Below, one piece after another: positions 10,889-24,390 of a DNA stretch of 64,000 nucleotides (positions within the stretch are counted from its first letter, which is position 1; every line of letters begins with the position of its first letter). The notes under the pieces are model-generated. The model worked only from the letters and a program-made list of their open reading frames with translations, was not told the origin of the DNA and searched no databases. This DNA is from Adiantum capillus-veneris (Eukaryota > Streptophyta > Polypodiopsida > Polypodiales > Pteridaceae), in contig CM043942.1 of assembly GCA_014529385.2 (NCBI GenBank), positions 55,180,647 through 55,244,646 of the forward strand. Direction: 5' to 3'. The position numbers and the translations under genes are program-made.

Positions 10889-12181
10889 ATGTGTGGAGCT
10901 TCACAATGTGGTAGCTTGAAATGCGAGGAATGTATCCTAGAGCGGGTTATAGAGGATAGGGACTATATCCCAGAACCATTTCCTGAAGAAGAGTTAGAGC
11001 CTTTTGGATGGGAACACATCTTGGCTACTCTGGACGTGTGCGCCGTGGAGGATGCTCCCACAACAAAGTTTTGTGATGAAAATGGCTATGATGTCGTTCC
11101 TTATTTTGCAGTGAGTGTAATCCAGGAAAATGAAGAGAACCAGACATCAACAAGCTCTCGAAATAAGGAGCAAACAAAGAAATGTGGAGAATCAAAAGAT
11201 GAAGAAGACGACAAGTTCTATGACTCTGTAGAACACTTCGAGCTTCAAGAAGATCAACGACCCGAGAATCAATGTCATCGCTACACGAATAACGTGCATC
11301 AAAAGTGGATTCCAAACTCCTCGGTGAAGACACAACCACCACAAGCATCCTCATCCATGGCTCCTAATAAGGATGCAAAGAATCACCTAGGAGGAATACA
11401 ACCAGAGAAACGAGCTAACAATGCTCTAATCAATGGGCTAGAAAAGTCCTCCAAGAAACTACCACCCACAAGAAAACAGACGGTAACTTTCCACTACCAG
11501 CCAAAAAATCAAGGGAAAGTACAAGAAGTCAACCTTGCTGAGGATAGTAGCAATAGTGATGAATCTTACGACATCCCCTATCATCAACTCAGGCCATCAC
11601 TATCACCAACCCCTTCAGCAACAACCATGACACGTCAAAAGAACATGACAACAAGTCAAAGCCAAAAATCTCGACAAATCTGGATACCAAAAATCTAGAT
11701 CGGACAAAAACAAATATGGATCAAGAAGACAAAGATCTCTAATGACAAATCACAAGATCCAACACCAAAACAAAAAGAAGGAAAGCGTGCACAAACGGGT
11801 AAGAATATCACAAAGTCGCAAGCTTTCACAACTCAGGTTTGGGCTCCAAAGAAGTTGATTCAAGCACAAAAAAGTCAGGAATTCATTTGGATTCCAAAAC
11901 AACCACAATATCAACTTTCAAAGCTTGAATCCCGTCCCCAACAAAGCGTACAAGGGCTGAAGCAAAGACCACTGTTGACTCACACAACAAAAAGGTGGAT
12001 CCCAAAGAAGTCTCTTCAAACACAAACAAAGCACGCACAAGTATGGGTTCCCAAACGAGCGTCAACAACAAAACAGCCAATAATCACAAAGAAATGGGTC
12101 CCAAAGAAGAACAACAAAACTTATGTCAGTGCATCGCCACTTGAATTCTTACAATTCTTCCTACGATTACAGTACAGTTAG
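10889..12181 (+). CDS. Element A W-x-P-K repeat ORF (one stop)
   Basis: A single frame of about 430 codons with one TAG at 11696. The first 100 residues are Cys-containing and acidic (MCGASQCGSLKCEECILERV). The rest is polar and basic and carries eight short motifs around a tryptophan: KWIPN, IWIPK, IWIKK, VWAPK, IWIPK, RWIPKK, VWVPK, KWVPKK, often 10-17 residues apart. I do not recognise the family. A basic, low-complexity chain with periodic Trp could bind nucleic acid or Gag, but that is inference. Element C has a degraded counterpart at 47880-48454 in the same place after its protease. Confidence 0.7.
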
Positions 12182-12272
12182 AAGAGAGCAAGTCACTTCA
12201 ATCAAGCAACGATACAGGAGCTTCAAAGACCATTACATTGCTTAGAATAGGAAGCCTCGCCAACAAATGCCA

Positions 12273-12289
12273 ATAAGCAAATTGCTTAT
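12273..12289 (+). promoter_or_regulatory. Conserved short hairpin, element A copy
   Basis: ATAAGCAA, one A, TTGCTTAT: 8-bp arms around a single base. The element C copy (48451-48467) is ATAAGCGA, A, TCGCTTAT. Both arms have changed together, so pairing is kept. Confidence 0.55.
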
Positions 12290-12441
12290 ACCCAAATCTT
12301 GCACAACATAAATCTTTTCCATGCATTGACTGTGTATGCATAATAGGGCTACATTACAAGGCCTGCATAGGCACAACTTTTAATTGCCCAAGCACGACAC
12401 ATACCCTTTGCGATACCCTGTCGTAAAGGATGACTCCAAAT

Positions 12442-12455
12442 AGGAAGGGGGGAGG
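12442..12455 (+). promoter_or_regulatory. Internal polypurine tract, element A
   Basis: AGGAAGGGGGGAGG. Its core GGAAGGGGGGA is identical to the 3' polypurine tract of the same element (14533-14544), about 2.1 kb further on. It could act as a central polypurine tract that primes plus-strand synthesis; that role is inferred. Confidence 0.6.
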
Positions 12456-12560
12456 CATTCTGAATGCGGACCTAACATTATGACTATTAGAGGGCAATGT
12501 TTTGTGAGATGCATTGAATTTTTGCGTTTTATTGTGATAATTTTTTGACAAAATTTAGAG

Positions 12561-15489
<2,929 letters not shown>

Positions 15490-15494
15490 TTGAA
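15490..15494. repeat. Element A target-site duplication, right (TTGAA)
   Basis: Exact copy of 3955-3959, directly after the LTR end. Confidence 0.95.
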
Positions 15495-15503
15495 TGAAAC
15501 TAG

Positions 15504-15889
15504 TGTTGAGATAAGCTTGTAACTTGTACTCATGGTGAGAACCTTAAGACAAGAATGCACCATTTATGTGTGTAGTCACATTTTTCCTATGGAATCTGTA
15601 AGCCTCACACATGCTACACAATTATAGTCACATGCTATTTGGTGTAGCCCACATGGTACTTGACCTTTTTTCCACATGTGGTGCATATCACTTTTCATCA
15701 TTTACTGCCACCTTCTATTTTGAGCATATATAAGGCCACCATACTTAACTTGCAATTCTCTCTCTCATTCTAATCAATCAAGCAAGTTTATTTTACATTG
15801 CATATTCTCTCTAATACTTATTGCTAGTTGTTATGAATCTCTTATTATGATGAATGCCTCGCTGTTCTATCCACCATAGATATTACACA
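15504..15889 (+). repeat. Element J 5' LTR
   Basis: Starts TGTTGAGATAAG and ends TATTACACA next to the primer site. TATATAAGGCCACCA near 15727 is a likely TATA region. It aligns with 17282-17412 plus 24153-24390. Confidence 0.88.
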
Positions 15890-15901
15890 TGGTATCAGAG
15901 C
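15890..15901 (+). promoter_or_regulatory. Element J primer-binding site (tRNA-Met)
   Basis: TGGTATCAGAGC directly after the LTR. Confidence 0.93.
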
Positions 15902-15958
15902 TAATGAATAATTAGAATTTTTTAATTGTATCCATTAGACCTCTATGCTAGATTTATT

Positions 15959-15998
<40 letters not shown>

Positions 15999-17281
15999 AG
16001 CACTCAATTGATTCATATCTCTTTAGAAATGCAGCTAATTAATCTCAAGCCTAAGTATCTCTCTCTTTGGATTTGGGCAAGTCTATATGGCTACTCCCCT
16101 AGCCAATGTTTAGGGATAATAAGATTGAGCATTAAAATTTGTGTGATTTTTCTCTTTATTAAAACTTTCTTGATTATGTTTTGTTTCTTGCTCTTCTCGC
16201 TTTCTCCAAGCCGAGTTACCCCACTTGATTGTACTATTGAAATGCATTTGTGTGTATAAGCGATTTCCAAATGTTTCAAATGCGCAAATTTATGTCTCAT
16301 TTGGACCAAGCATTGAACAAGGAAATCTTATTAATTTTTTCATACATTTTTATGCTTGATTTCTTTACTTAACCGTGCTCATAAATCTTTGCTTTGTGTG
16401 TGTATGCTTGTTTGTTTGTTCCCCTCTTTGTTTTATTTATTTGCTAAACACTGCTCATAAACCTTTGGTTTGTGTGTGTGTGTGTGTTTCCCCTGTTTTC
16501 TTTTTGAAAGTGTGTAGATGCATGGCTTAAAAGCAAATGAACATTTTCTTTTGTAATGTTGTTTGAAATTCAACTACCCTTTTGCAATATACCAAGCTTG
16601 AAGGTTTTTTACTTTGAAATCAATCTCATTCAAAGCACCCCTTCCCATTGAAACCTTTTGGCACCTTTTGGCTTTCAATTTAAAAGTCAAATTATCCAAG
16701 CCCATGCTCTTGTGCCATCAACAACTCCAACACATTAGCATCAAGAACCGTGAACAAAGTTTGCTACTTCCATGGCAAAGTCTCCATAAGCCTAAGCACA
16801 AAGCAATGTATGTCTTATCCAATCCAAAAATTACCCAAGTAGCCCCAAGCCAACAGATTTGCATGAGCTTATTTCCACATTTTGTATAAACCTATTGCAT
16901 CCATCTTTTCATATACACAAGCACTACATCCACCAAGGTGTGCCTTCACCACAACGAGAAGTAGATATGCACCAACCCAGTTCAAAAAACCAAGTGCACC
17001 CACATATACATCAACATTAGAATCCTCCAAATTCCCAAAAATCAAGGAAGGTAATGCATAGAAGGAGGCTCATAGTTCCCTAAAGAAAGTGATGACTTGC
17101 ATCTGTAAGTGTTTAAACACTTCCTCAAACCATATACTTTGTAGGTAAGACCTACACTATTTTTCTTGCATCAGATTTGATCTTTATGAGCCCTATATAG
17201 TTACTCCTTAATGTAACCTGTATTAGACTCTTTTATCAAAATCCATGCTATATCATGTAAGCTTCAGATTATGAGGGCGTT
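15902..17281 (+). other. Element J internal region, non-coding
   Basis: No frame resembles a known protein. It holds a pure CT microsatellite (15961-15997) close to the primer site and TG-rich runs near 16400-16490. A weak purine run (ATGAGGGCG) precedes the second LTR and may be the polypurine tract. Confidence 0.7.
15961..15997 (+). repeat. (TC)n microsatellite
   Basis: 37 bases of uninterrupted TC dinucleotide repeat inside the element J leader. Confidence 0.98.
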
Positions 17282-17412
17282 TGTTGAGGTAATCCTATAG
17301 CTTGCACTCATGATGAGAACAAACCCTTAAGCCAAGCATGCACCATTTATGTGTATAGTCACATTTTTCATAAGGACCCTATAAGCCTCACATGTGCCTA
17401 TTTGGTATAGCC
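17282..17412 (+). repeat. Element J 3' LTR, left part
   Basis: Starts TGTTGAGGTAAT and aligns with the first third of the 5' LTR. It is interrupted at 17412 by element H and continues at 24158. Confidence 0.88.
17408..17412. repeat. Element H target-site duplication, left (TAGCC)
   Basis: TAGCC here and at 24153-24157. The undisturbed target is visible in the intact J LTR (GTGTAGCCCACATG). Confidence 0.93.
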
Positions 17413-17902
17413 TACTATAGTTGGTGGGTACACGAAGAACCTAAAAAACACACAAATATCATGCTACAAATGATAAAATCAATAGGTTCGCATACTTGGT
17501 GAGTCGCACATACGCACAATTGAGAAACAATACACGATCTGAGAGAGATAGAAAAGGAAAGAAAGAATGAGATCACATTAATGTGCACCTCCTATAGACG
17601 AATGCTACACAGGCACAGTGAGAGAGGAGAGGTCAAAAGAGAAAAGGGCACAAACACTGGGTGCAATCTCCCCCCATACAAGAGTGAGCAGTTTTCTCTT
17701 GCACATATTTACTTATAGATTTTTTGCATGCTCAAAATGATTACAAATTGTTCATCCGAACATAAAGTGACCATTGCTCATAAAAAGCACTTTAATAATG
17801 AAATATCCATAAAGTTGCTATCCTTTTGCATAGTGCATAGTTCACTTATGCTTTTATTGCATGACAATTGTAATAAATAACTATTTATCGATTTCCATTA
17901 CA
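17413..17902 (-). repeat. Element H 3' LTR
   Basis: Plus-strand start TACTATAG (the TG end mutated to TA) and end CATTACA. It aligns with 23675-24152 through shared blocks such as ACACTGGGTGCAATCTCCCC and AATGAAATATCCATAAA. The polypurine tract is probably GGAAAGGTA on the minus strand just right of 17902. Confidence 0.88.
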
Positions 17903-18629
17903 TACCTTTCCGTTAGGAAGCGACCACCTTTAGTTGCTAAGTAAGGAATCTGCAAGCACCATATTAGAGAGTTTGAGACTTTAGAGCCAATTTGAAAATC
18001 ACCGATGTCTTAAAGATTTGGCCATATGGACAAATCTCAAACTTTTTTTAAAGGCCAACTCCTTCTATAAGATAGTACTTGAAAATCTCTTTTGAGCCAT
18101 GATCTCAAAGCTTTGGCCATGTGTTCAAATCTTAAGCTCCTTTTGAAAGTGATTATTGGAAAATTTCCAAATTCACTAATATGGTGTTGGCCAGCAGCAA
18201 ATCATACTTCAAAAATAATGGTTAAAATTATGTATAAAAAATATCATGGAACAAAATAAAAAGCCATAAACTGAAACAAATGAATTTGCTTATGCCTACC
18301 GTCATCCACATGCTGTATATTATAATGTCCCATACCACGAGAATAGACAGTATATGTCATATGTCTGAATGTATGTAGATATCATTCGTCACAACCATTG
18401 TTACATAATCAAATTTCATTAATTCAATGTATACTATTGAAATCATATGATCATAAACCAAATTCAAAAATCCAACTCCAACTCCAACTCCAACACCAAA
18501 TCCAAATCCAAATCACGTTCATTATATACCTGGGTAACAAAATCATACTAGGGCCAGTGGTGGACAATCACTGCAACATGATTTTGTAATCAATGTTCCC
18601 TAAATCAACGAATCAATACTAATCAAGCG

Positions 18630-18860
18630 TGCTACCTAAATCAGTGAATATGCACTTGTGCTACCTAAACCGACAAATTTGCACTAGTAATGTTTAAGCT
18701 AGAGAATCTATTGTTTGCTGGTATGCTGCCTAAATAAGCAAATCTGCACTCATGCTACCTAAATCGATGGATCTACACGGATAATTGGTGTTGCCTAAAT
18801 TGGACAATCTACACTAAGATGAACATTTACACACTGCCTAAATGCAAATATGTGTGCACA
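18630..18860. repeat. Degenerate minisatellite inside element H
   Basis: Six or seven diverged units of about 30-36 bases around GTGCTACCTAAATC, then a purine-rich part, then AATCTGCACT. An inverted array of the same unit lies outside H at 24500-24795. Confidence 0.75.
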
Positions 18861-19420
18861 CGACCAATGGACTAAGCAAGGCATAAAAGACAAAACATTG
18901 ACTACCTTTTTGTCATCAAATTGGAGTATATTTTATTTGACATCACCTTAGCTCATGTGAGTAGCTTTTAAAGTTGTCTGGTGGTATTCTCCATTGTTGT
19001 AAAAGTCCAAAACTACCTGAGTGTAGCTCCTTAGGTATATCTACAACAAAATCACTTAAAACAAGTAAACAAAGTGAGCATTTATCAAACGAGTAAAATA
19101 AATTGAGGATTGTTGTATAAGAAGACGTTTTAAGAGGTGGTGCATAATGTTGTGCTAAGTGACTACGTAAAAGAAAAACCAAAAAAAGAAGAGAACTTAC
19201 CTTGTTTTTGTTCAACCTAGTCACAAATTATCCCACTCATTAGTGAGAATGATCTTGTATGATGTATAGACTTATAACGATCATTAAACTAGCACATGTA
19301 AGAGGTTTTTGAAGCCTGAGGTTTGGTATAGTTTGTCGTGCTTAGCTCTTTTATAATATGCATTTTTTGAGTAGGAAAACAAGTTTTGACAATGATTCTA
19401 AGTTACTTCAACTCATGTGT

Positions 19421-20605
19421 TTAGATATACATGATGGCAATAAGAATCTTGATCACCATGCATCCTACACTCCATATATCTACATGACGTACATAATTGT
19501 CTCCTATTATAACTTTTGGTGCCATCCAAAAAATAGACTCTTTGATGGATTTGCAAGCATCAGTTATTGTGTCCTCATGAAATGTTTTAGATACTCCAAA
19601 GGCAGCCAATTTCACAAAAACATTAGAATCAACAAGCATGTTTCCAGCTTTGATATCTCTATGAAAACTTTTTTTCTTATGAAGATACTCAAGACCAAGA
19701 AGTAATTGTGTTTTGTAGACAGGAACAAGAGACTCACTAAATGTGCCAAATCTTTCTAGCATGCTTTGAATAGATCCGCTAAAAAACATCGTCCAAAAAT
19801 ATATAAAGAACACTGCCTCTTCATCTTTGTCCATATCTATGTAACCAACAATATGTTTGTGTCTTATCTCTTTATATAACGAGATTTCTCTTTCTAGACA
19901 AGTCATGTAAAAAGCTTTCTCTTCATCATTAGTCATGTTTTGAAACTTCAAATGTTTCATTGGCATAAGCTCTCCAATGGATTGATTGATGCCACAAAAC
20001 AACGGTCTCTAGATGCTGCAAGAGCTGCAAGTATCAAGGGAGCCTTTGCATGTCTATCCCATCACCACAAACATCAAAACCACACTTGAGGACCTGATGC
20101 ATGCTTTGAGCTTCTTGTGATGCAATGGCCTCTTCTCATAGTCTACCAATTGCCAATGGTGGCAACTGAGCAGAGCCACTTGACGTTCCTGATGCATTAG
20201 TGAGATATCTCATGTCATTGTGCGAGGCATCTGGATAGCCAAGTGATGAGCTGGATGTGGAAGAGTAAAATGTTGAGAGGAGATTTTGATTGCCCCCTAG
20301 AGGAAATGAACATGCCATCAAAGCATTGTTGAGAGATCTTTCTAATGTTTTGGTCATTGCATCTAATGACTAAGCATGATTCAGTGGAGACAAAGTCCAC
20401 TTTTGTGCTCTAGTGTGTGGCCTTTGAGCTTCAAAAGAGACTTCTCTAATTGTCTCTTGTTAATTAAGTGTTGAGGCACGGGCAGGAGATGTTGGCCTGC
20501 CATGCCATGCTAGAGGGGAGCCCAAACCTTTAGCCATTGAGCTTGGACTCTTTGCCGCATTTGAATCAGAGACATTTTTGTCCTTGTCTAATAAATGCTG
20601 CATGA
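19421..20605 (-). pseudogene. Captured MAPKKK (NPK1/ANP-type) pseudogene
   Basis: Minus strand. A Ser-rich N-terminal part (20605-20136, with stops) precedes a kinase domain open from 20002 to 19421. Visible subdomains: EISLYKEIRHKHIVGYI, GSIQSMLERFGTFSE, LLLGLEYLHKKK, FHRDIKAGNMLVDSN (catalytic HRD kept), KLAAFGVSK (the DFG Asp is Ala), FWMAPKVI (APE Glu is Lys), DIWSVGC. The Gly-rich loop is missing and the C-lobe is cut. The family starts MAP kinase cascades, but this copy cannot work. No introns interrupt the kinase part, which suggests capture from RNA. It lies sense to element H. Confidence 0.87.
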
Positions 20606-23600
20606 TCTTGAGTAAAAGACTTCACAATCAGCTCACATACATCATCTTCTCCTCTAAGAAAATCTAGGCAAAGGAAATACCTCAACTCTATTTGAGCTCA
20701 TTTTTCACGGGCAAGTTCCTTCAATTTACAACCTCAAAACCTATCAATATAGATTTCAGATTTATCCTTCAATGTAATCAAAACCACAAAATCAAACATT
20801 GTGTATATGTAACCTGGCTTTATTAGTTATTGTCAAAAGCCCTTTTATCAATAACTCAATTATTAAATTACCTAGCTTATGAATTATTAGGCAACTTAGA
20901 AAACAATAGCCTCTTTTTTACCTTGAAACCATATAGTTTACACTTGCATCATGAGAAACCTTCAAGATGCATGAGTATAGGATGTTTACAAATCATTTTC
21001 CCAGCTTGTGCATACGGTGGAGGCAAGAGGCAAAAAGGGGATGGCTAAAAGAGGGGCATATGAGAGGTTGGTCAGTCAAGAGAATATATCCAAGTATAAG
21101 TGGGAGTTGAGCATTGGACATAGTTTAAAAATTTGACGTGATAGATAAGTGTGGTTAAGGAGGACGGGTTAATGTCCCATTCATAGATTTGACAACACTA
21201 ATCCTAATAATAATAGAGAATGCTTAAGAACACAAAATGACAAAATTGGTCAAGTTCTCAATGTAGCATCAAGGTACATTTTCTGTGAGCATAGAAATGA
21301 TCTCAATATATAGGAGAAGAAAAGTGGTAGGTTGAGTGACATCATCAATGAGGTGCGAGAGATCATTCAAAATTAACCAAAGAGGAGAGTACTAGTTGAA
21401 AACTCATGTACACCCTTTTGGGGCTGTTTTGGCCTATCTATTGGCTCCATTATGCATGAAAGGTGCTAGAAAGGTCCATGGGTCATGCATACATATGTGG
21501 GAATCATTTTGGATATGTAATCATGCATGTGGACTAAGGGAGAGTTTACTAGGGGCATAAGTTAGGTTTGCCCCATCATGAAGCTTTAATGCATAAAACG
21601 CTAATCACGACTAGTGAGCAATGAGGTGGAAGGCCTCATGGTGTGTAAACCACACCCTACCATCCCATAAGGAATTAGACACATTACATTGTAAACAATC
21701 TGATCTCTCATTTTCATAGGATCTCAAGAAGGTGTCTCCTCATAAATGTTATACACCTAAAGAATTTTTAGTTGGATCAATATACTTGCTCATCATTAGA
21801 TTGCGCTAATCATTTCAACTATTGCAATAGGAATGGAAGAAAAAGATGAATTTTGAAAGAAGAGACCAACTTTACTTCAATGTTTTTCAACTCTTGGGTC
21901 TGTTCTATCTTGCTTGTATTGCTTTGCATTCTCGGAGAAAAATGCTATGCGTATAAAATCTTGTCATCATTTGGTTATGCAATCAAAAAACATTAGAAGC
22001 AGATGCTATGTGCAAATGCATGCAAAGTAGAATCAAGAAAATGGATAAGTAGGGCATTTAGGCATCTTTGCACATGTAAATTTATATTTGTGATAGCAGG
22101 ACAAGCCACAAATTTCCTATTATATGGTAGTTTGCAATTGTTGCCCTTCCATCAAACAACTTGCACTTGTCTAAAATCTCAAGCAACAGATGTAGCCCTC
22201 CTATGCGCATGTGTAAGGCCATCGCTTTCTTAAAATGATGATGATGGTCAAAAAGACCCGCATTTCCTCACACTGCAAGGGTCGTAGCTATCTATTGTTT
22301 TTTTCCCGTCTCTCTCCACCATGATCATCAGCACACCCACAACGTAGAGAAAAACCAGGTTTATGTGTGTGCCAGTCATACGGTGATATCATGTGGAAAA
22401 TGGGGCGCAAAGCAGTGCAAGTGCTACTGGGTAGGCAACTGGAGTCAAAGGAGAGTTGGTAGAAAGAAGAGAGAGCGAGAGATATATATAGAGGCAATTC
22501 TTTTTCTTTTGCATGAGTGCTTAGCGACCCTTTTTTATTAAACTGATAGTCATTGTCTTTGGGATAACGGCTGAGCAAAAGGTTGGCATGCCTAATTTTA
22601 GCAGGCTACGAACTCACGAGCTCAAACCGCTCTTTGTTGTTGTCAATTTCTTGCCTACCACCACAAACGTTTTTGTTTGCATGGGTGGAATGGGTGGTGG
22701 CTACATGGGTATGTGCCTCCCATGCACATTGTCGGGCTATTGCCGCTATTGTGTTGACGACTATGGAGCTAACAAAAACCACCGCCGAATAAGGCCCACC
22801 CTACTATCACTGTCAAACAATAAAGATGTCCATTGTGGGGTGGTCAAAGAGTGCATTGGTTTGATGCTACTACAACCTTGGTAATGGTTGCCCCTTACCT
22901 TACTAGAGCACGATAATGCTGGCCCCTTAGTCTATTACTCCATCATGCCTACTCCGCTTCATATGTTGAGTTTGCCGAGTGATGGGTTTTATCAAGATGC
23001 TACACAGGTCCTTCAAATTTTGAGACTTTGTAGTCACTTGGGGTTGTTTCCCATATCCATTAGATCTTTAATGAAACTCATTCAAAACAATTCTTGAGGT
23101 CTCTTAGGATTGTGTCTACAATGTTAAATTTTCTCCAATTCTTCTTCTACCATCCTTCTTCTTACATCTCACCATGCCTTCTTCTTCTACTTCTCTTGGA
23201 ATTGGTCTCTTGGGAGCCAAGGTAAGGATTAACTAAGCCTCCGTTGATATGAAGAACTTCTTCTTGTACTATACACATCCTCAATCTAATGACATATTCT
23301 TCTTAATCATATCTAGCCTCATGTCCATCTTACCACTGTTTTAACAAGCTATATCAATATCTATCGAGCGCTAACTGAGGTATTAGCAATAATTAGATTT
23401 TACTCAATATATAAAATATCATAATTTTTATATCCTATTAGGATAACTTTCACTGATTACAAATTAATGAAGGATTAAACATTGAGGCATCCAAAGATTT
23501 ACAAGAAATAGGTAACATGAAAGAGGAATAAAACAAAAATATTTAAATTAACCAAAAAATAATTATGTAAGTGCACTCAGCTCTAGTGCATAATTATATC

Positions 23601-23661
23601 CTTGTTCAAATGCCAATTTTCGATCTCTTTGATCGATTGTTAACAAGATCGTAGCCTTGTT
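20606..23661. other. Element H internal region without recognisable genes
   Basis: About 3 kb. The longest frames (for example a Met/Gly/Cys-rich one at 22588-22884) show no family motif and no codon pattern that I trust. No RT, gag or protease motif is visible on either strand. Probably filler or captured non-coding DNA. Confidence 0.6.
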
Positions 23662-23673
23662 GCTTTGATACCA
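23662..23673 (-). promoter_or_regulatory. Element H primer-binding site (tRNA-Met, one mismatch)
   Basis: The minus strand reads TGGTATCAAAGC, one base from the LTR end. It fixes the element as minus-strand. Confidence 0.88.
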
Positions 23674-23674
23674 C

Positions 23675-24152
23675 TGTTGTAGTCAAGTGCACAGAGGGCC
23701 TGCAAAATACACAAATAGCATGTTGCAGACAATTGAATCAACATATCTGCATACTTGGCAAAATGCACATATGTACAATTGAGAAATAGTACACGATTTG
23801 AGAGAGAGAGAGAGAAGTAGGAGAGCACATGCAGGCACATCTCCGATAGCGGAGTGCTACACAGGCACGTTGAGAGAGGAGATGTGAGAAGAGAAAGAAG
23901 ACACAGACATTGGGTGCAATCCCCCCCCCCCGGTGCAAGAGTGAGCATTTTCCTCTTGCACATATTTACTTACAAATTTCTTGAATGCTTAAAATGATTA
24001 CAAATTGTCTGCCCACACATAAAGTGACCATAGCTCATAAAGAGCACTTTAATAATGAAATATCCATAAACTTGTTATCCTTTTGCATAGTCCATAATTC
24101 ACTTATTCTTTTGCCACCTCCAATAAATAATTATCTATAAATTTTCATTACA
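23675..24152 (-). repeat. Element H 5' LTR
   Basis: Plus-strand TGTTGTAGTC to CATTACA. Contains a GA repeat near 23800 and a run of C at about 23920. Confidence 0.9.
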
Positions 24153-24157
24153 TAGCC
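24153..24157. repeat. Element H target-site duplication, right (TAGCC)
   Basis: Matches 17408-17412 exactly. Confidence 0.93.
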
Positions 24158-24390
24158 CACATGCTACTTGACATTTTTCCACATATGGTGTATATCACTT
24201 TTCATCATTTATTGCCACCTTTCATTATAAGGCCACCATGCTTAACTTGTAATTCACTCTCATTTTGATCAATCAAGCAAGTTTATTTCCTTTTACATTT
24301 ATATTTTCTCTAATACTTATTGCTAATTGCTATGATGAATCTTTTCATTATGATGAATGCCTCGTTGGTCTATCCACCGTAAGCATTTTA
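24158..24390 (+). repeat. Element J 3' LTR, right part
   Basis: Continues the J LTR (CACATGCTACTTGAC, TATCACTTTTCATCATTTA, CTTATTGCTA, GATGAATGCCTCG, TATCCACCGTAAGC). The end is diffuse, at about 24389. Confidence 0.82.

Larger units (their letters stand above)
12240..12560 (+). other. Block conserved between elements A and C (end of ORF and 3' flank)
   Basis: This stretch aligns over about 300 bases with 48420-48760 in element C. It holds the last codons of an ORF (a frame ending at TAA 12309), a hairpin (12273-12289), ATGCATTGACTG, CAAGGCCTGCAT, GATACCCTGTCGT, the internal polypurine tract and AGAGGGCAATGTT. Conservation of non-coding sequence between otherwise diverged elements suggests a cis function. 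Confidence 0.75.
17413..24152 (-). mobile_element. Element H: non-autonomous LTR retrotransposon carrying a MAPKKK fragment
   Basis: LTRs of 490 bp (17413-17902) and 478 bp (23675-24152), an exact TAGCC duplication, and a minus-strand tRNA-Met primer site next to the right LTR make it a complete minus-strand insertion of 6.7 kb. It encodes no retroviral protein. The only recognisable coding remnant is a MAPKKK pseudogene in element orientation. The LTR is of the same family as that of chromovirus F (57622-57996), so F-type enzymes may have moved it. Confidence 0.9.
15504..24390 (+). mobile_element. Element J: small non-coding LTR element, split by element H
   Basis: A 386-bp LTR (15504-15889) is followed by a tRNA-Met primer site and about 1.4 kb of non-coding DNA. 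The second LTR starts at 17282, is cut at 17412 by element H and resumes at 24158. Without H the element is only about 2.1 kb and encodes nothing, which fits a TRIM- or LARD-like non-autonomous type. The exact right end and the target duplication are unclear. Confidence 0.82.

Noticed and set aside
15945..16259. ORF starting in the TC microsatellite
   Set aside because: Created by the dinucleotide repeat (Leu-Ser run); no coding support.
19421..20605. Functional MAPKKK gene
   Set aside because: Gly loop missing, DFG Asp is Ala, APE Glu is Lys, stops in the N-terminal part, and the C-lobe is cut off.
22588..22884. Met/Gly/Cys-rich ORF as a small protein gene
   Set aside because: No family motif and no codon bias are visible, and it lies inside element H; overlapping frames are equally open.
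23675..24157. Independent solo LTR near 24 kb
   Set aside because: The primer site at 23662 and the TAGCC duplication shared with 17408 show that it is the 5' LTR of element H.
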